This document shows, one piece after another, positions 1 through 8,595 of a stretch of DNA of 64,000 nt. A program made the position numbers and the translations under genes. This DNA is from Edaphobacter acidisoli. Lineage in GTDB: Bacteria > Acidobacteriota > Terriglobia > Terriglobales > Acidobacteriaceae. Every line of letters starts with the position of its first letter. The stretch's first letter is position 1. The stretch lies in contig NZ_BMJB01000001.1 in NCBI RefSeq assembly GCF_014642855.1, forward strand, positions 2,232,001-2,296,000, given 5' to 3'. The notes beneath the pieces were generated by a model, which was given only the letters and a program-made list of their open reading frames with translations, did not search any database and was not told where the DNA came from.

Positions 1-257
1 CCAAACGTACCGATCGCAAGCTCAACAGCCTGCTGCGCGGTAACCTCGTCAGCAGCATCGCCAGCGTGAAAAGCGACCTTCACCCCAAGCGACTCCGCCT
101 CAGCACAAAGTCTGCGAAGCCGTTCCTCGCGCCGAGCCGTCACCACAAGGTTCGCGCCGCGCTGCGCGAGAGCAACCGCTGTGGCCCATCCGATGCCCGC
201 GCTGGCCCCTGTGACGAGCGCGGTTTTCCCTGCGAGCACTCCGTCTGTCTGTTGCAT
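1..257 (-). CDS. Short-chain dehydrogenase/reductase, C-terminal part outside the window
   Basis: Reading the minus strand from an ATG at 257 gives about 85 residues before the window ends, so only the N-terminal third is present. The cofactor-binding glycine motif of the classical SDR family (TGASAGIG, residues ~17-24) follows a short beta strand (KTALVTG), and a basic ARREERL stretch after the second strand suggests NADP preference. AGGAG lies 12 bases upstream of the ATG. The gene is divergent from the ABC ATPase, with a 42-base gap. The catalytic Tyr-Lys part is missing, so the substrate cannot be told. Confidence 0.85.
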   Translation of the reverse strand, partial: MQQTDGVLAGKTALVTGASAGIGWATAVALAQRGANLVVTARREERLRRLCAEAESLGVKVAFHAGDAADEVTAQQAVELAIGTF

Positions 258-299
258 CTTGAAAGTGTTCTCCTGATTTCCCGATGGTAGCATCCGTTT

Positions 300-1085
300 A
301 TGGCCGCCGAAGTACTACTAGAAGCGCGAGGGCTCTCGAAGGAATACAGCGCGGGCACCCGCGTAGTGGACGACGTCTCATTCACCATCGCGCGCGGCGA
401 AACTCTGGGACTGGTCGGCGAATCCGGCTCAGGCAAAAGTACAGTAGCGCGAATGCTTCTGCGGCTTATTGAGCCTTCCGCAGGGTCGCTGCAATACAAC
501 GGAATCGACCTGCTTGCCGCCGGACCGCTTCAATTACGCTCAATGCGGAGGCGAATGCAAATCGTCTTCCAGGACCCCTTCGCCGCCCTCAACCCAAGAA
601 TGCGCGTGCGCGAAATTCTCGCCGAACCATTCCGCATTCACGGCGAATCCCACTCCGCCACTGAAGGCCGCCTCGCCGCAATGCTCCACGAGGTAGATCT
701 CGAGCCAGAAGCGCTCAATCGCTTCCCTCACGAGTTCAGCGGAGGCCAACGCCAGCGCATCAACATTGCCCGCGCCCTCGCGCTCAAACCAGAGTTCGTC
801 GTCCTGGACGAGCCAGTCAGCGCACTCGATGTCTCCGTGGGAGCGCAGGTCGTGAACCTGCTCAAAGAATTGCAGCGCACCTACGGACTCACCTACCTGT
901 TCATCTCGCACTCGATGCCGCTAGTTCGCTACCTCTGCGACCGCGTTGCGGTAATGCGCCACGGACGTATCGTCGAGATCGGCAATTGCGTCGAAGTCTG
1001 CGACTCTCCCACACACGAGTACACGCGCGGCCTCATAGCCGCCACACCAGAGATCCCGCATAGCATCTCACCCAATCCAATGTAG
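300..1085 (+). CDS. ABC transporter ATP-binding protein, peptide/nickel (Opp/Dpp F-type)
   Basis: A 261-residue ABC ATPase. Visible motifs are Walker A (GESGSGKST, ~40-48), the Q-loop ([11 protein letters not shown]), the signature ([15 protein letters not shown], ~142), Walker B ([11 protein letters not shown]) and the H-loop (ISHSM). The C-terminal tail with PTHEYTRGL resembles the oligopeptide/dipeptide-transporter ATPase extension, although at 261 residues it is shorter than usual OppF (~320). It would energise import of peptides or a similar solute at the inner membrane. No permease or binding-protein gene lies next to it, so its partners must be elsewhere. No clear ribosome-binding site precedes the ATG at 300. 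Confidence 0.85.
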   Translation: MAAEVLLEARGLSKEYSAGTRVVDDVSFTIARGETLGLVGESGSGKSTVARMLLRLIEPSAGSLQYNGIDLLAAGPLQLRSMRRRMQIVFQDPFAALNPRMRVREILAEPFRIHGESHSATEGRLAAMLHEVDLEPEALNRFPHEFSGGQRQRINIARALALKPEFVVLDEPVSALDVSVGAQVVNLLKELQRTYGLTYLFISHSMPLVRYLCDRVAVMRHGRIVEIGNCVEVCDSPTHEYTRGLIAATPEIPHSISPNPM

Positions 1086-1205
1086 TTAGTCAATCCCGAT
1101 ACAATAGAAGTTGGAGAAACCTGCGCTTTACCGGCCATCGCCACGCAGACAGCGGCAAGACTGCAGAAGCAATTCTCCCCACACAAATCCGGAGGCAGCA
1201 TCCTC

Positions 1206-1493
1206 ATGCACAGCGCGGTTGATCTGATCGGTTACCTTGCGGCTGCGTGCACAACGCTTTCGTTCCTTCCGCAGCTCATGCGTGTGCTCAAGCTACGCTC
1301 CGCGCGTGACATCTCCCTGGGCATGTTTCTTGTCTTCTCCCTCGGGACCGCGCTGTGGCTTACCTACGGCTTCTCAATTCACTCCTGGCCCGTCATCGTA
1401 GCCAATGCAGTCACGCTGGTGCTCGCGCTCAGCATCCTCTTTTTGAAACTGCGCTACGACCGTAACGCGCTTAAGGAGGTGACGCCGGCATGA
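1206..1493 (+). CDS. SemiSWEET-type sugar transporter (MtN3/PQ-loop)
   Basis: A 95-residue protein with three hydrophobic helices (~8-26, 38-58, 66-84), the size of bacterial SemiSWEETs, which dimerise to form a sugar-passing pore. The PQ motif after helix 1 (SFLPQLMRVL) and the region RSARDISLGMF match the family. GGAGG is about 10 bases upstream of the ATG. The stop codon overlaps the start of the next gene (ATGA at 1490-1493), which indicates translational coupling. The substrate is inferred from the family only. Confidence 0.88.
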   Translation: MHSAVDLIGYLAAACTTLSFLPQLMRVLKLRSARDISLGMFLVFSLGTALWLTYGFSIHSWPVIVANAVTLVLALSILFLKLRYDRNALKEVTPA

Positions 1494-1921
1494 GCCACGA
1501 AGGAATCCGCTTTGTTAGCGAAGAAGAAGCCCAGCGCGCAAGCGCCGAAGACGCACGTCTTCATGTCGATGCTGTGACACCAGCAAAAGTCCGGGTCATG
1601 AAGTCAGAAGGCACCGGCGTCGAAATCGACTGGAAGGATGGCCACCACAGCGCATGGACCTTCGCCTGGCTACGCAACGCCTGCCCCTGCGCGACCTGCC
1701 ACGATGAACGCGAAAAATCAGGCCGCGCTCCCGGAGTCGCGGAACCCAAGGCGCAAACATTGCTCGTGATATATGAAGCTCCTCCACGCCCGGTTGAAGT
1801 CACGCCGGTTGGTAAGTACGCTCTCAAATTCAAATGGAACGACAGCCATGAGAGCGGAATCTATTCCTGGGAGTACCTCCGCCGCGTCTGCCAGTGCGCA
1901 ATCTGCAAAACTAAGCGGTAA
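1490..1921 (+). CDS. DUF971 / gamma-butyrobetaine hydroxylase-like N-terminal domain protein
   Basis: A 143-residue protein with a GBBH-like N-terminal (DUF971) domain over ~30-140. The core carries clustered cysteines in two CxxC-like groups (CPCATC ~62 and CQCAIC near the C-terminus) and the family's TFAWLRNAC and YSWEYLRRVC signatures. In eukaryotic dioxygenases this domain binds zinc; in bacteria it stands alone and is often linked to Fe-S cluster handling, its exact role being unsettled. It overlaps the SemiSWEET stop by 4 bases and ends tail-to-tail inside the LOG gene (11 bases shared). Confidence 0.85.
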   Translation: MSHEGIRFVSEEEAQRASAEDARLHVDAVTPAKVRVMKSEGTGVEIDWKDGHHSAWTFAWLRNACPCATCHDEREKSGRAPGVAEPKAQTLLVIYEAPPRPVEVTPVGKYALKFKWNDSHESGIYSWEYLRRVCQCAICKTKR

Positions 1922-2456
1922 TTGCTAGCAAACGTAGAGCGTCTTCCACCGTGTTCGCCACCAGCAAGGCTTCTCGATTCTTCGGTTTCAACAGGCCCTC
2001 TGCGATACAGTGGTCGAGGAAATCGAGCAGCTTGTCATAGAAACCGTTGATGTTCACGAGAACGATTGGCTTCTGATGCAGACGGAGCGAATGCCATGCA
2101 AGCACTTCGAAAAGCTCCTCGAAAGTACCGAAACCACCAGGAAGTGCGATGAAAGCATCCGCACGCTGGCCAATCAACGCCTTACGAGTGTGCATAGTAT
2201 CTGTAATGTGAAGTTCGGTAATACCGTGATGGGCCACTTCCAGATCAACCAACACATCAGGGATTACCCCGACGACCCTGCCACCAGCTGCGAGAGAGGC
2301 TTCCGCCACCGCGCACATCAAGCCAACCCTGGCGCCGCCATAGACGACACCAATGCCATGTCGAGCCAACAGGCGTCCTAGGATCTCTGCCGACTGACGA
2401 TAAACAGGATCAACACCGTTTGCCGATGCGCAAAAGACAGCTACGTTCTCCACCAT
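1911..2456 (-). CDS. LOG-family protein (TIGR00730), putative nucleotide 5'-monophosphate phosphoribohydrolase
   Basis: The protein is about 181 residues with a Rossmann-like fold. The diagnostic motif PGGFGTFEELFE (~110-121) and the conserved YGGARVGLM (~40) are present. The family cleaves the N-glycosidic bond of cytokinin riboside monophosphates or related nucleotides. I chose the ATG at 2456 (MVENVAVFC), which fits the family N-terminus; a TTG six codons upstream is possible. A hairpin at 2515-2546 separates it from the upstream gene on the same strand. Confidence 0.88.
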   Translation of the reverse strand: MVENVAVFCASANGVDPVYRQSAEILGRLLARHGIGVVYGGARVGLMCAVAEASLAAGGRVVGVIPDVLVDLEVAHHGITELHITDTMHTRKALIGQRADAFIALPGGFGTFEELFEVLAWHSLRLHQKPIVLVNINGFYDKLLDFLDHCIAEGLLKPKNREALLVANTVEDALRLLAITA

Positions 2457-2514
2457 GTGTGATGAGAATATCAAAACACAATCGAAGAAGTGCCTGATCG
2501 CAATAAACGAGTGG

Positions 2515-2546
2515 TAGCCGGCTGCGATCTTATTTGCAACCGGCTA
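2515..2546 (-). terminator. Hairpin between the small secreted protein and the LOG gene
   Basis: TAGCCGG (2515-2521) pairs with CCGGCTA (2540-2546); after one mismatch the stem continues with TGC/GCA and the loop is GATCTTATTT. It lies 34 bases past the stop of the 2580-2918 gene on the minus strand. A weak T-rich stretch follows, so it may act as a terminator. Confidence 0.45.
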
Positions 2547-2579
2547 TCCGGTGAGGCAAGGCGTGACGCGCATAGATGA

Positions 2580-2918
2580 TTATTTGAGTGTGACAGTGGT
2601 CCCGCTGTACCGCGAGGCAACCTCAAGGATCAGTGACTTGGCCTCGTCATTGGTCGTAATGCGGGTGCCCACGGGAAGTTCGAGCGTAACCGAGGTGCCA
2701 GCAGCAATGGTCAGAGCCTTGTCACCGGCCAGGACCTGGCGGTCCGTACTTGAACCGTTATTAAGAGTGAGGCGTACCTCTTTGACCTTGTCCGTTTTGC
2801 CCCTTCCAAACATTGCATGTAAGGAGGAAACTCCGACGATCGGAGATGCAAACACAACCGGCGAGGCTACGAGAGATGCAGCAACGAGTGCGACAGCGAT
2901 GAGATAACGACGATTCAT
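2580..2918 (-). CDS. Small secreted protein of unknown function
   Basis: 112 residues from the ATG at 2918 (MNRRYLIAVALVAASL), preceded by GGAG at a spacing of 6 bases; the longer reading from 2957 lacks a signal-like start. Residues 1-22 are a Sec signal peptide ending in VFA. The mature part (SLHAMFGRGKTDKVKEVRLTL) has alternating beta-strand character and short charged segments, with no motif I recognise. Stand-alone small exported proteins of this kind are common in acidobacteria. Confidence 0.65.
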   Translation of the reverse strand: MNRRYLIAVALVAASLVASPVVFASPIVGVSSLHAMFGRGKTDKVKEVRLTLNNGSSTDRQVLAGDKALTIAAGTSVTLELPVGTRITTNDEAKSLILEVASRYSGTTVTLK

Positions 2919-3147
2919 ACATTGCTCCGAATTTTGAGATTTCGAATGGAAGCTCACTGATTAGTTCAGTGAGTCCTGATGGATTTGGATTACGCAGATT
3001 GGAGTCTGCTGGTTCCAAAAAGTTTTTATTTTTTTGTAGCGGGACAAGATTGCGCACAAATTATTTGCACGGATTGGCCCTATAACAAAATCGTGACAAA
3101 AAACCCCACAGCCCTAGGCGATAAAATTCAAGTAGGAGCGCTTCGCT

Positions 3148-5967
3148 TTGAATCGTCTTTTGCAAAACATGAACCCGCAACAGCAGGAAGGCATTCAGGC
3201 GGTGGATGGACCAGTGCTTCTTCTTGCAGGAGCGGGCAGCGGTAAAACGCGTGTGATTACGCATCGAATCGCGTACCTGATCGAAGAGCGCGGAGTATTG
3301 CCAGACTCAATTCTCGCCGTAACCTTTACCAACAAGGCTGCAAAGGAAATGGCCGAGCGCGTCGAGAAGATACTGAATCACAATTCATTGGCCAAGCCAA
3401 CACTGGCGACGTTTCACAGCTTCTGCGTACGCGTGTTGCGACGCGACATTGAAGCGTTGCAGATCAATGGCAAGGGACTGACACGCGCATTCGCAATCTA
3501 CGACGAGACCGATCAGCAGGCCGTCGTGAAGACAGCGCTGAAGCGGCTGAGCATCGATGACAAAACACTGAAGCCGCGCGTGGTGCTGGGACGAATCTCC
3601 TGGGCGAAGAACCACATGATCGATCCACAGCAATACTTCCTTGCCAGCGCGAACCCGATGGAAGAGAAGATCGCGCACGTCTTCGAGATCTACAAGAAGG
3701 AGTTGCTCAAGGCGAACGCGCTCGACTTCGACGACCTGCTACTGGAGACCGTTCGACTGCTCAAGTCCTCCGCCGAAGTGCGTGAGCGGTACAACCGGCG
3801 TTACCGCTATCTGCTGATTGACGAGTATCAGGACACGAACCACCCACAGTACGAGCTGATGACGCTGCTCGCTGGGCCCGAGAAGAACGTCTGCGTCGTC
3901 GGCGATGAAGACCAGTCCATCTACAGCTGGCGCGGCGCGGATATCAAGAACATCCTCGAGTTCGAGAAGGACTTTCCCAACGTGCGGACCATCAGGCTCG
4001 AACAGAACTACCGCTCGACCCAAGTGATCCTTGAAGGCGCCTCAGCAGTTGTTGCACAGAACACGCAACGCAAGGGCAAGACGCTTTGGACGGCGCGCGA
4101 AGGTGGCAGCCTGATTGGGTACTATGAAGCACCTGACGGCGAGAATGAAGCACTTTTCGTTGCCGACCACATTCGAAAATATTTGCGTGAAGCAGATGGT
4201 CAGGAAGGGTTGCCGCGGTGCGCGGTTCTCTACCGCACCAACTCGCAGTCGCGACTGGTGGAAGAAGCGCTGCGGCGCTACAACATCCAGTACCACATGG
4301 TCGGCGGCTTTAGCTTCTACGATCGCGCAGAAGTAAAAGACCTGCTCAGCTATATGAAACTGGCGCTGAATCCGCATGACTCGATTGCACTCGGGCGCGT
4401 TATCAATTCTCCGGTACGTGGAATCGGTAAAACGACGCTGGAAACGCTGGAGCGCATGGCGCTGTCGTCGGGCATGAGCACGTGGGACGCGATCGGCGCG
4501 GCCATCAAAGACAAGCTTCTGCCGCCACGCGCACTCACTGCGCTGGGAAACTTTCGTCGCCTGATTGAAGACGCCCGCGCGATGCTTGAGCCAGACTTCG
4601 CTGAAAAGCTAAGCGCTGATGTTGCGGGTGACGCATCCCTGCCCGAAGGAGTCGCAGAGCAGAGCGAAGATGTATCGTTCGGGTTCGGTGCTGCATCAGA
4701 TGGTGAGCTGGCAATCGCAGCGGCAACAGAAGACACTGGTGCCGACACATCGTTCGACACTAGCTTCAACTTCGGCTTTGACTTCGGGCCTACAGAAGAG
4801 ATGTCCACGATTGCGCCTGAAAATGCTGCCAACTCCGATTCATCTCAGGGCATTGACTCAGCAAGCTTCAATCCGTTTGCTTCCGTCGCGTCGAAAACGA
4901 AGCATGACAAAAAGTTCCCTTCAATTGTTAGTAGGCGCGATGAAGAGACGAGCACTCCCTCTGAAGTAAGCACATCAGAAGATAGACCCGCGTTTCGCAA
5001 TCCAGGAGATCCGGCGACTCTGCCTGAGCTCATCAAGTTTCTGAACGACCGCAGCGGCTACATCCGCGCTCTAGAAGAAGAAGCCACGCCCGAAGCCTTC
5101 TCACGCATCGAGAACCTGAAGGAACTCGCCAACGCTGCCAGCGACGCGCAGGAACGAGGCGAGACACTGCATGAGTTCCTCGATCACGCCGCGCTTATCA
5201 GTGACGCGGACAGCTACAGCGAAGAGGCGCGCGTGACGCTGATGACACTACACGCCGCCAAGGGCCTAGAGTTCCCGCTCGTCTTCATGACCGGCATGGA
5301 GGAGGGCCTGTTCCCCAGCTCGCGCACGATGGTTGATCCAACGGGCCTCGAAGAGGAGCGCCGCCTCTGCTACGTCGGTATGACGCGCGCGATGGACACG
5401 CTCGTGATGACGCGCGCCCGCTACCGCCGCCGCTACGGAAACGACATGCCCGAGTCGAGCGTGCCTTCGCGCTTCCTCGAAGAGGTTCCGTCGCGCCTGA
5501 TGGAAGACCTAGGCAGCCCGGCGGCGAGGCCGCAGTTCTCTACCTCCGACTACGACTCGGGCTATCGCGGAGCTTATGCGACGCCTTACCCGAAGGCGAA
5601 TCGCTTCGGCAGCAAAAACTTCGACGAAGGTGAGCGCCATTATAACTATGAGGATGAAGATCAGAGCGGTGAGCGCGCATCGCGTTCTTCATCCACTGGA
5701 AAGACCAGTGCGAACCGCTCAATGGATAACATCGCAAGCTTCTTTGCCGCGCGCGGACAGAAAATTACTCGCCCCGCTATCGAGGTGGCAGAGCCAACTG
5801 GCAAGACAGGTCTTAAGCAGGGCATGCGCGTGCGGCATCCAAAATACGGCGAGGGAATCGTCTTCCGGCGCGAAGGAGATGGGGACGACGCGAAGATTAC
5901 AGTACAATTTCAACAGCACGGCGTGAAGAAGCTGGTGGAGAAGTTCGCCCAGTTAGAGCGCCTTTAG
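3148..5967 (+). CDS. pcrA: ATP-dependent DNA helicase PcrA/UvrD with a large insertion in domain 2B
   Basis: A superfamily 1A 3'-5' helicase for repair and replication-fork clearance. Ordered motifs: I (GAGSGKT), Ia (TFTNKAAKEM), Ib (TFHSFCVRVLRR), II (LIDEYQDTN), III (VGDEDQSIYSWRGAD), IV (LEQNYRST), V (TLHAAKGLEFPLVF) and VI (CYVGMTRAM). The C-terminus is the PcrA Tudor-like module (GMRVRHPKYGEGIV), which in PcrA contacts RNA polymerase. At 939 residues it is ~200 longer than usual. The excess is an acidic, Phe/Gly/Ser-rich low-complexity stretch at ~480-620, within 2B. The start is TTG at 3148 with AGGAG 9 bases upstream; MNRLLQNMNPQQQ fits family N-termini. Confidence 0.93.
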   Translation: MNRLLQNMNPQQQEGIQAVDGPVLLLAGAGSGKTRVITHRIAYLIEERGVLPDSILAVTFTNKAAKEMAERVEKILNHNSLAKPTLATFHSFCVRVLRRDIEALQINGKGLTRAFAIYDETDQQAVVKTALKRLSIDDKTLKPRVVLGRISWAKNHMIDPQQYFLASANPMEEKIAHVFEIYKKELLKANALDFDDLLLETVRLLKSSAEVRERYNRRYRYLLIDEYQDTNHPQYELMTLLAGPEKNVCVVGDEDQSIYSWRGADIKNILEFEKDFPNVRTIRLEQNYRSTQVILEGASAVVAQNTQRKGKTLWTAREGGSLIGYYEAPDGENEALFVADHIRKYLREADGQEGLPRCAVLYRTNSQSRLVEEALRRYNIQYHMVGGFSFYDRAEVKDLLSYMKLALNPHDSIALGRVINSPVRGIGKTTLETLERMALSSGMSTWDAIGAAIKDKLLPPRALTALGNFRRLIEDARAMLEPDFAEKLSADVAGDASLPEGVAEQSEDVSFGFGAASDGELAIAAATEDTGADTSFDTSFNFGFDFGPTEEMSTIAPENAANSDSSQGIDSASFNPFASVASKTKHDKKFPSIVSRRDEETSTPSEVSTSEDRPAFRNPGDPATLPELIKFLNDRSGYIRALEEEATPEAFSRIENLKELANAASDAQERGETLHEFLDHAALISDADSYSEEARVTLMTLHAAKGLEFPLVFMTGMEEGLFPSSRTMVDPTGLEEERRLCYVGMTRAMDTLVMTRARYRRRYGNDMPESSVPSRFLEEVPSRLMEDLGSPAARPQFSTSDYDSGYRGAYATPYPKANRFGSKNFDEGERHYNYEDEDQSGERASRSSSTGKTSANRSMDNIASFFAARGQKITRPAIEVAEPTGKTGLKQGMRVRHPKYGEGIVFRREGDGDDAKITVQFQQHGVKKLVEKFAQLERL

Positions 5968-6003
5968 AGTTCCCAAAATTCTGCAAATAGAAAGATTCAT
6001 TGA

Positions 6004-6159
6004 ATGGCAAACACCAAGAGCATTACAGACAAGACAGAACGCAAGAAGGTCAAGCGCGCGGCGCGCAAAAAGGCCGCTCCCAAGGGTAAGCGCACCACTC
6101 CACGCGGCTCCAGCAAGGCGAAGGTCCGCAAGTTGGCACGCGGCCAGTCGAAGCGCTAA
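6004..6159 (+). CDS. Small, highly basic Lys/Arg-rich protein (51 aa)
   Basis: ATG at 6004, 51 codons, TAA at 6159; it starts 37 bases after the helicase stop. About 40% of residues are Lys or Arg, in clusters such as KKVKRAARKKAAPKGKR, giving a histone-tail-like or nucleic-acid-binding composition with no hydrophobic core. It is followed by a strong 12-bp hairpin. The short even frame, codon choice and terminator position suggest a real gene, perhaps co-transcribed with the helicase. Binding DNA, RNA or the ribosome is inferred from composition only. Confidence 0.65.
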   Translation: MANTKSITDKTERKKVKRAARKKAAPKGKRTTPRGSSKAKVRKLARGQSKR

Positions 6160-6176
6160 GGCCGCGTACGGATAGC

Positions 6177-6206
6177 GAAGCAGGCCCCAGGCATGGGGCC
6201 TGCTTC
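6177..6206 (+). terminator. Strong hairpin after the small basic protein gene
   Basis: GAAGCAGGCCCC (6177-6188) pairs perfectly with GGGGCCTGCTTC (6195-6206) around a 6-base loop. It begins 18 bases after the stop at 6159. No T-run follows, so termination may be inefficient or need a factor. Confidence 0.6.
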
Positions 6207-6290
6207 GTGCTGGGGCTGATGCTCTACAACGCTATCGCAATGTATAGTTAGAACGCCTCCGCACCATTTCTTCGAGCAGGAGCGAGCGCT

Positions 6291-7838
6291 CTGGCCAGAC
6301 AGATATTTCGCACCAAGTCGATCGACAAGCTGATCTCTGAGTCGGAGCAGCCCGAAAACGCACTTAAAAAGACACTTGGCCCTGTGTCGCTGACGGCGCT
6401 CGGTATTGGCGCGGTCATCGGCTCCGGCATCTTCACCGTGATTGGCACCGCCATCGGCGGAAACCCCGCCGCGCTTGCTGACTGGCGCGCGTCCCCGGTC
6501 ATCGACCTCATCCTGCATCACGGCCACATCGCCGGACGCCCCGGCGCGGGACCCGCTCTGGCGCTCTCGCTGCTGCTAGTGGCTGTCGTGTGCTGCTTCA
6601 CAGGCCTGTGCTACGCGGAACTGGCCAGCATGATTCCGATTGCTGGCTCGGCCTACACCTACACCTACGCCACGCTTGGCGAGTTGATCGCGTGGATCAT
6701 TGGCTGGGACCTGATCCTCGAATACGCCTTCTCCAACATGAGCGTTAGCGTGGGCTTTGCTGCGCACTTCGTGGACCTGCTGGACTGGCTCGGCGTGCCG
6801 ATGAGCCCCAAATGGCTCTCGCCCGCTTATCTGCCGCAGGGTCTGACTGACCTCGCCGGCAACACCATCTACGCGCCTGGCTGGCACTTCGGCTTCAACA
6901 TCCCCGCCTTCCTCATCGTCATCCTGCTCACGGTCGTTCTGGTGCGTGGCATCCGTGAGTCGGCTCGCACGAACAACATCATGGTGCTGATTAAGCTGGC
7001 GGCTATTCTGGTCTTCATCGGCGTCGGCCTCCACTTCATTCACCCGTCGTACTACCATCCCTTCTCGCCGAACGGCTGGTCCGGCATGTTGGCGGGCGGC
7101 TCGATCATCTTCTTCACTTACATCGGTTTCGATTCGGTTTCGACAGCATCTGAAGAGTGCCGTAACGCGCAGCGCGACGTGCCGATCGGAATCATCGCCA
7201 CCCTCGTCATCTGCACTACGCTCTACATTGCCGTTTCGCTTGTGCTGACAGGCCTGGTACCGTGGCGCTCGGTCATCGGCGATGCGGCCCCCGTCGTCAA
7301 CGCGCTTCGTCGCCTCACGCTGGCCTCGCCCAACACACTGTTGCATTGGACACGGCTGATCGTGCTGCTCGGCGCGATCATCGGCATGATCAGCTCCATC
7401 CTCGTCTTCCAGCTTGGACAAGCGCGCATCTGGTTTGCGATGAGCCGCGACCGCCTACTGCCCGACACCTTCTCGCGCTTGCATCCACGCTTTCGCACTC
7501 CTGCATTCGCTACCTGGTTTGCCGGAGTGCTGGTTGCAATTCCTGCCGGTCTGTTCGACGTTGGCACGCTGGCCGAGCTCTCGAATATCGGCACTCTGTT
7601 CGCATTCGTGCTCGTCTCTGCGGGAGTAATCGTGCTGCGCAAAAAACAGCCGGAGCGGCGACGCGGCTTCCGTGTCCCCTTCGGTCCACTCTTCCCGATA
7701 CTGAGCATCGTCTTCTGCATCCTGCTGATGGCCGGACTGCCGGTACTGACGTGGCTGCGCTTCTTCGTGTGGCTCGTCATCGGACTGTTCGTCTACGTGC
7801 TCTACAGCCGCAAGCGCAGCGAATTCTACACCGACTAG
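6291..7838 (+). CDS. APC-family cationic amino-acid permease, apparent CTG start
   Basis: A cytoplasmic-membrane amino-acid transporter of the APC/CAT type, about 515 residues with ~12 membrane helices. The helix-1 motif GIGAVIGSGIF, the YAELASMIPIAGSAYTY region and GFDSVSTASEE are typical. The first conventional in-frame start is GTG at 6384, but the 30 residues before it (IFRTKSIDKLI...LKKTLGP) match the conserved cytoplasmic N-terminus of the family. No ATG, GTG or TTG lies in frame between the upstream stop (6249) and 6384. The CTG at 6291 has AGGAG 8 bases upstream, so I place the start there. The gene is 9 bases from the next one. Confidence 0.88.
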   Translation: MARQIFRTKSIDKLISESEQPENALKKTLGPVSLTALGIGAVIGSGIFTVIGTAIGGNPAALADWRASPVIDLILHHGHIAGRPGAGPALALSLLLVAVVCCFTGLCYAELASMIPIAGSAYTYTYATLGELIAWIIGWDLILEYAFSNMSVSVGFAAHFVDLLDWLGVPMSPKWLSPAYLPQGLTDLAGNTIYAPGWHFGFNIPAFLIVILLTVVLVRGIRESARTNNIMVLIKLAAILVFIGVGLHFIHPSYYHPFSPNGWSGMLAGGSIIFFTYIGFDSVSTASEECRNAQRDVPIGIIATLVICTTLYIAVSLVLTGLVPWRSVIGDAAPVVNALRRLTLASPNTLLHWTRLIVLLGAIIGMISSILVFQLGQARIWFAMSRDRLLPDTFSRLHPRFRTPAFATWFAGVLVAIPAGLFDVGTLAELSNIGTLFAFVLVSAGVIVLRKKQPERRRGFRVPFGPLFPILSIVFCILLMAGLPVLTWLRFFVWLVIGLFVYVLYSRKRSEFYTD

Positions 7839-7846
7839 GCATAGCC

Positions 7847-8569
7847 ATGTCAAAAACATTCCTCATGGCAGAGTGGCGCAAGCTGATCATGGCGAACTAC
7901 GCAGTCTCCGAGAACATGCTGAAGCCGTACCTTCCCTCAGGGACAGAGTTCGACCTCTACAAAGACCGCTGCTACGTGAGTCTTGTTGGCTTCCTGTTCC
8001 AGAACACCCGGCTCAAATCAATCCCGGTTCCGTTCCATCGCACATTTGAGGAAGTGAATCTGCGGTTCTATGTAGTGCACACGACAGCAACGGGCGAGCG
8101 GAGGCGCGGTGTAGTGTTCATCCGTGAGTTCGTTCCACGGCTCGCGTTGGCCTTCGTAGCCCGCTCGTTGTACGGCGAAAACTACTCGACAGCGTCAATG
8201 TCACACCAATCGATTCATACCGGGGAACGGCAGTCGGTTCGATACGGTTGGAGTTATCAGGGTTTGCATAACACGATGCAAGTTACAGCATCTCCCCAGG
8301 CAAACGCGATCGAGCCTGAGAGCGCCGAAGAGTTCTTTACCGATCATTACTGGGGCTACACAAACCGGCGCAGGGGGACCTCCGAATACGAAGTGCGGCA
8401 TCCTCGCTGGAAGACCTACCCAATCCTCGAGCACTCAATCGACGTTGACTTCGGCTGGCTCTATGGCAATGCGTTTATCCCGCTCACCAAACGCCAACCT
8501 GAGAGTGTGCTGCTGGCGGAAGGATCGGAGATTGAGGTTTGTTCCGGCAGACGGATTGCGCGCGGCTGA
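7847..8569 (+). CDS. YqjF/DUF2071 family protein
   Basis: 240 residues from the ATG at 7847. The N-terminal WRKLIMANYAVSENMLKPYLPSG and the later FVPRLALAFVARSLYGENY are the usual signatures of the DUF2071/YqjF family (COG3361), soluble single-domain proteins of unknown biochemical role. It starts 9 bases after the permease stop, so the two are probably co-transcribed. Nothing indicates a link to amino-acid transport beyond position. Confidence 0.78.
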   Translation: MSKTFLMAEWRKLIMANYAVSENMLKPYLPSGTEFDLYKDRCYVSLVGFLFQNTRLKSIPVPFHRTFEEVNLRFYVVHTTATGERRRGVVFIREFVPRLALAFVARSLYGENYSTASMSHQSIHTGERQSVRYGWSYQGLHNTMQVTASPQANAIEPESAEEFFTDHYWGYTNRRRGTSEYEVRHPRWKTYPILEHSIDVDFGWLYGNAFIPLTKRQPESVLLAEGSEIEVCSGRRIARG

Positions 8570-8595
8570 GCTCTTTCTACAGCTACACTAAGTAG

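Noticed and set aside
6576..7421. 281-codon minus-strand frame inside the permease
   Set aside because: Rich in Asp, Glu and His as expected from antisense reading of a membrane protein gene; no motif.
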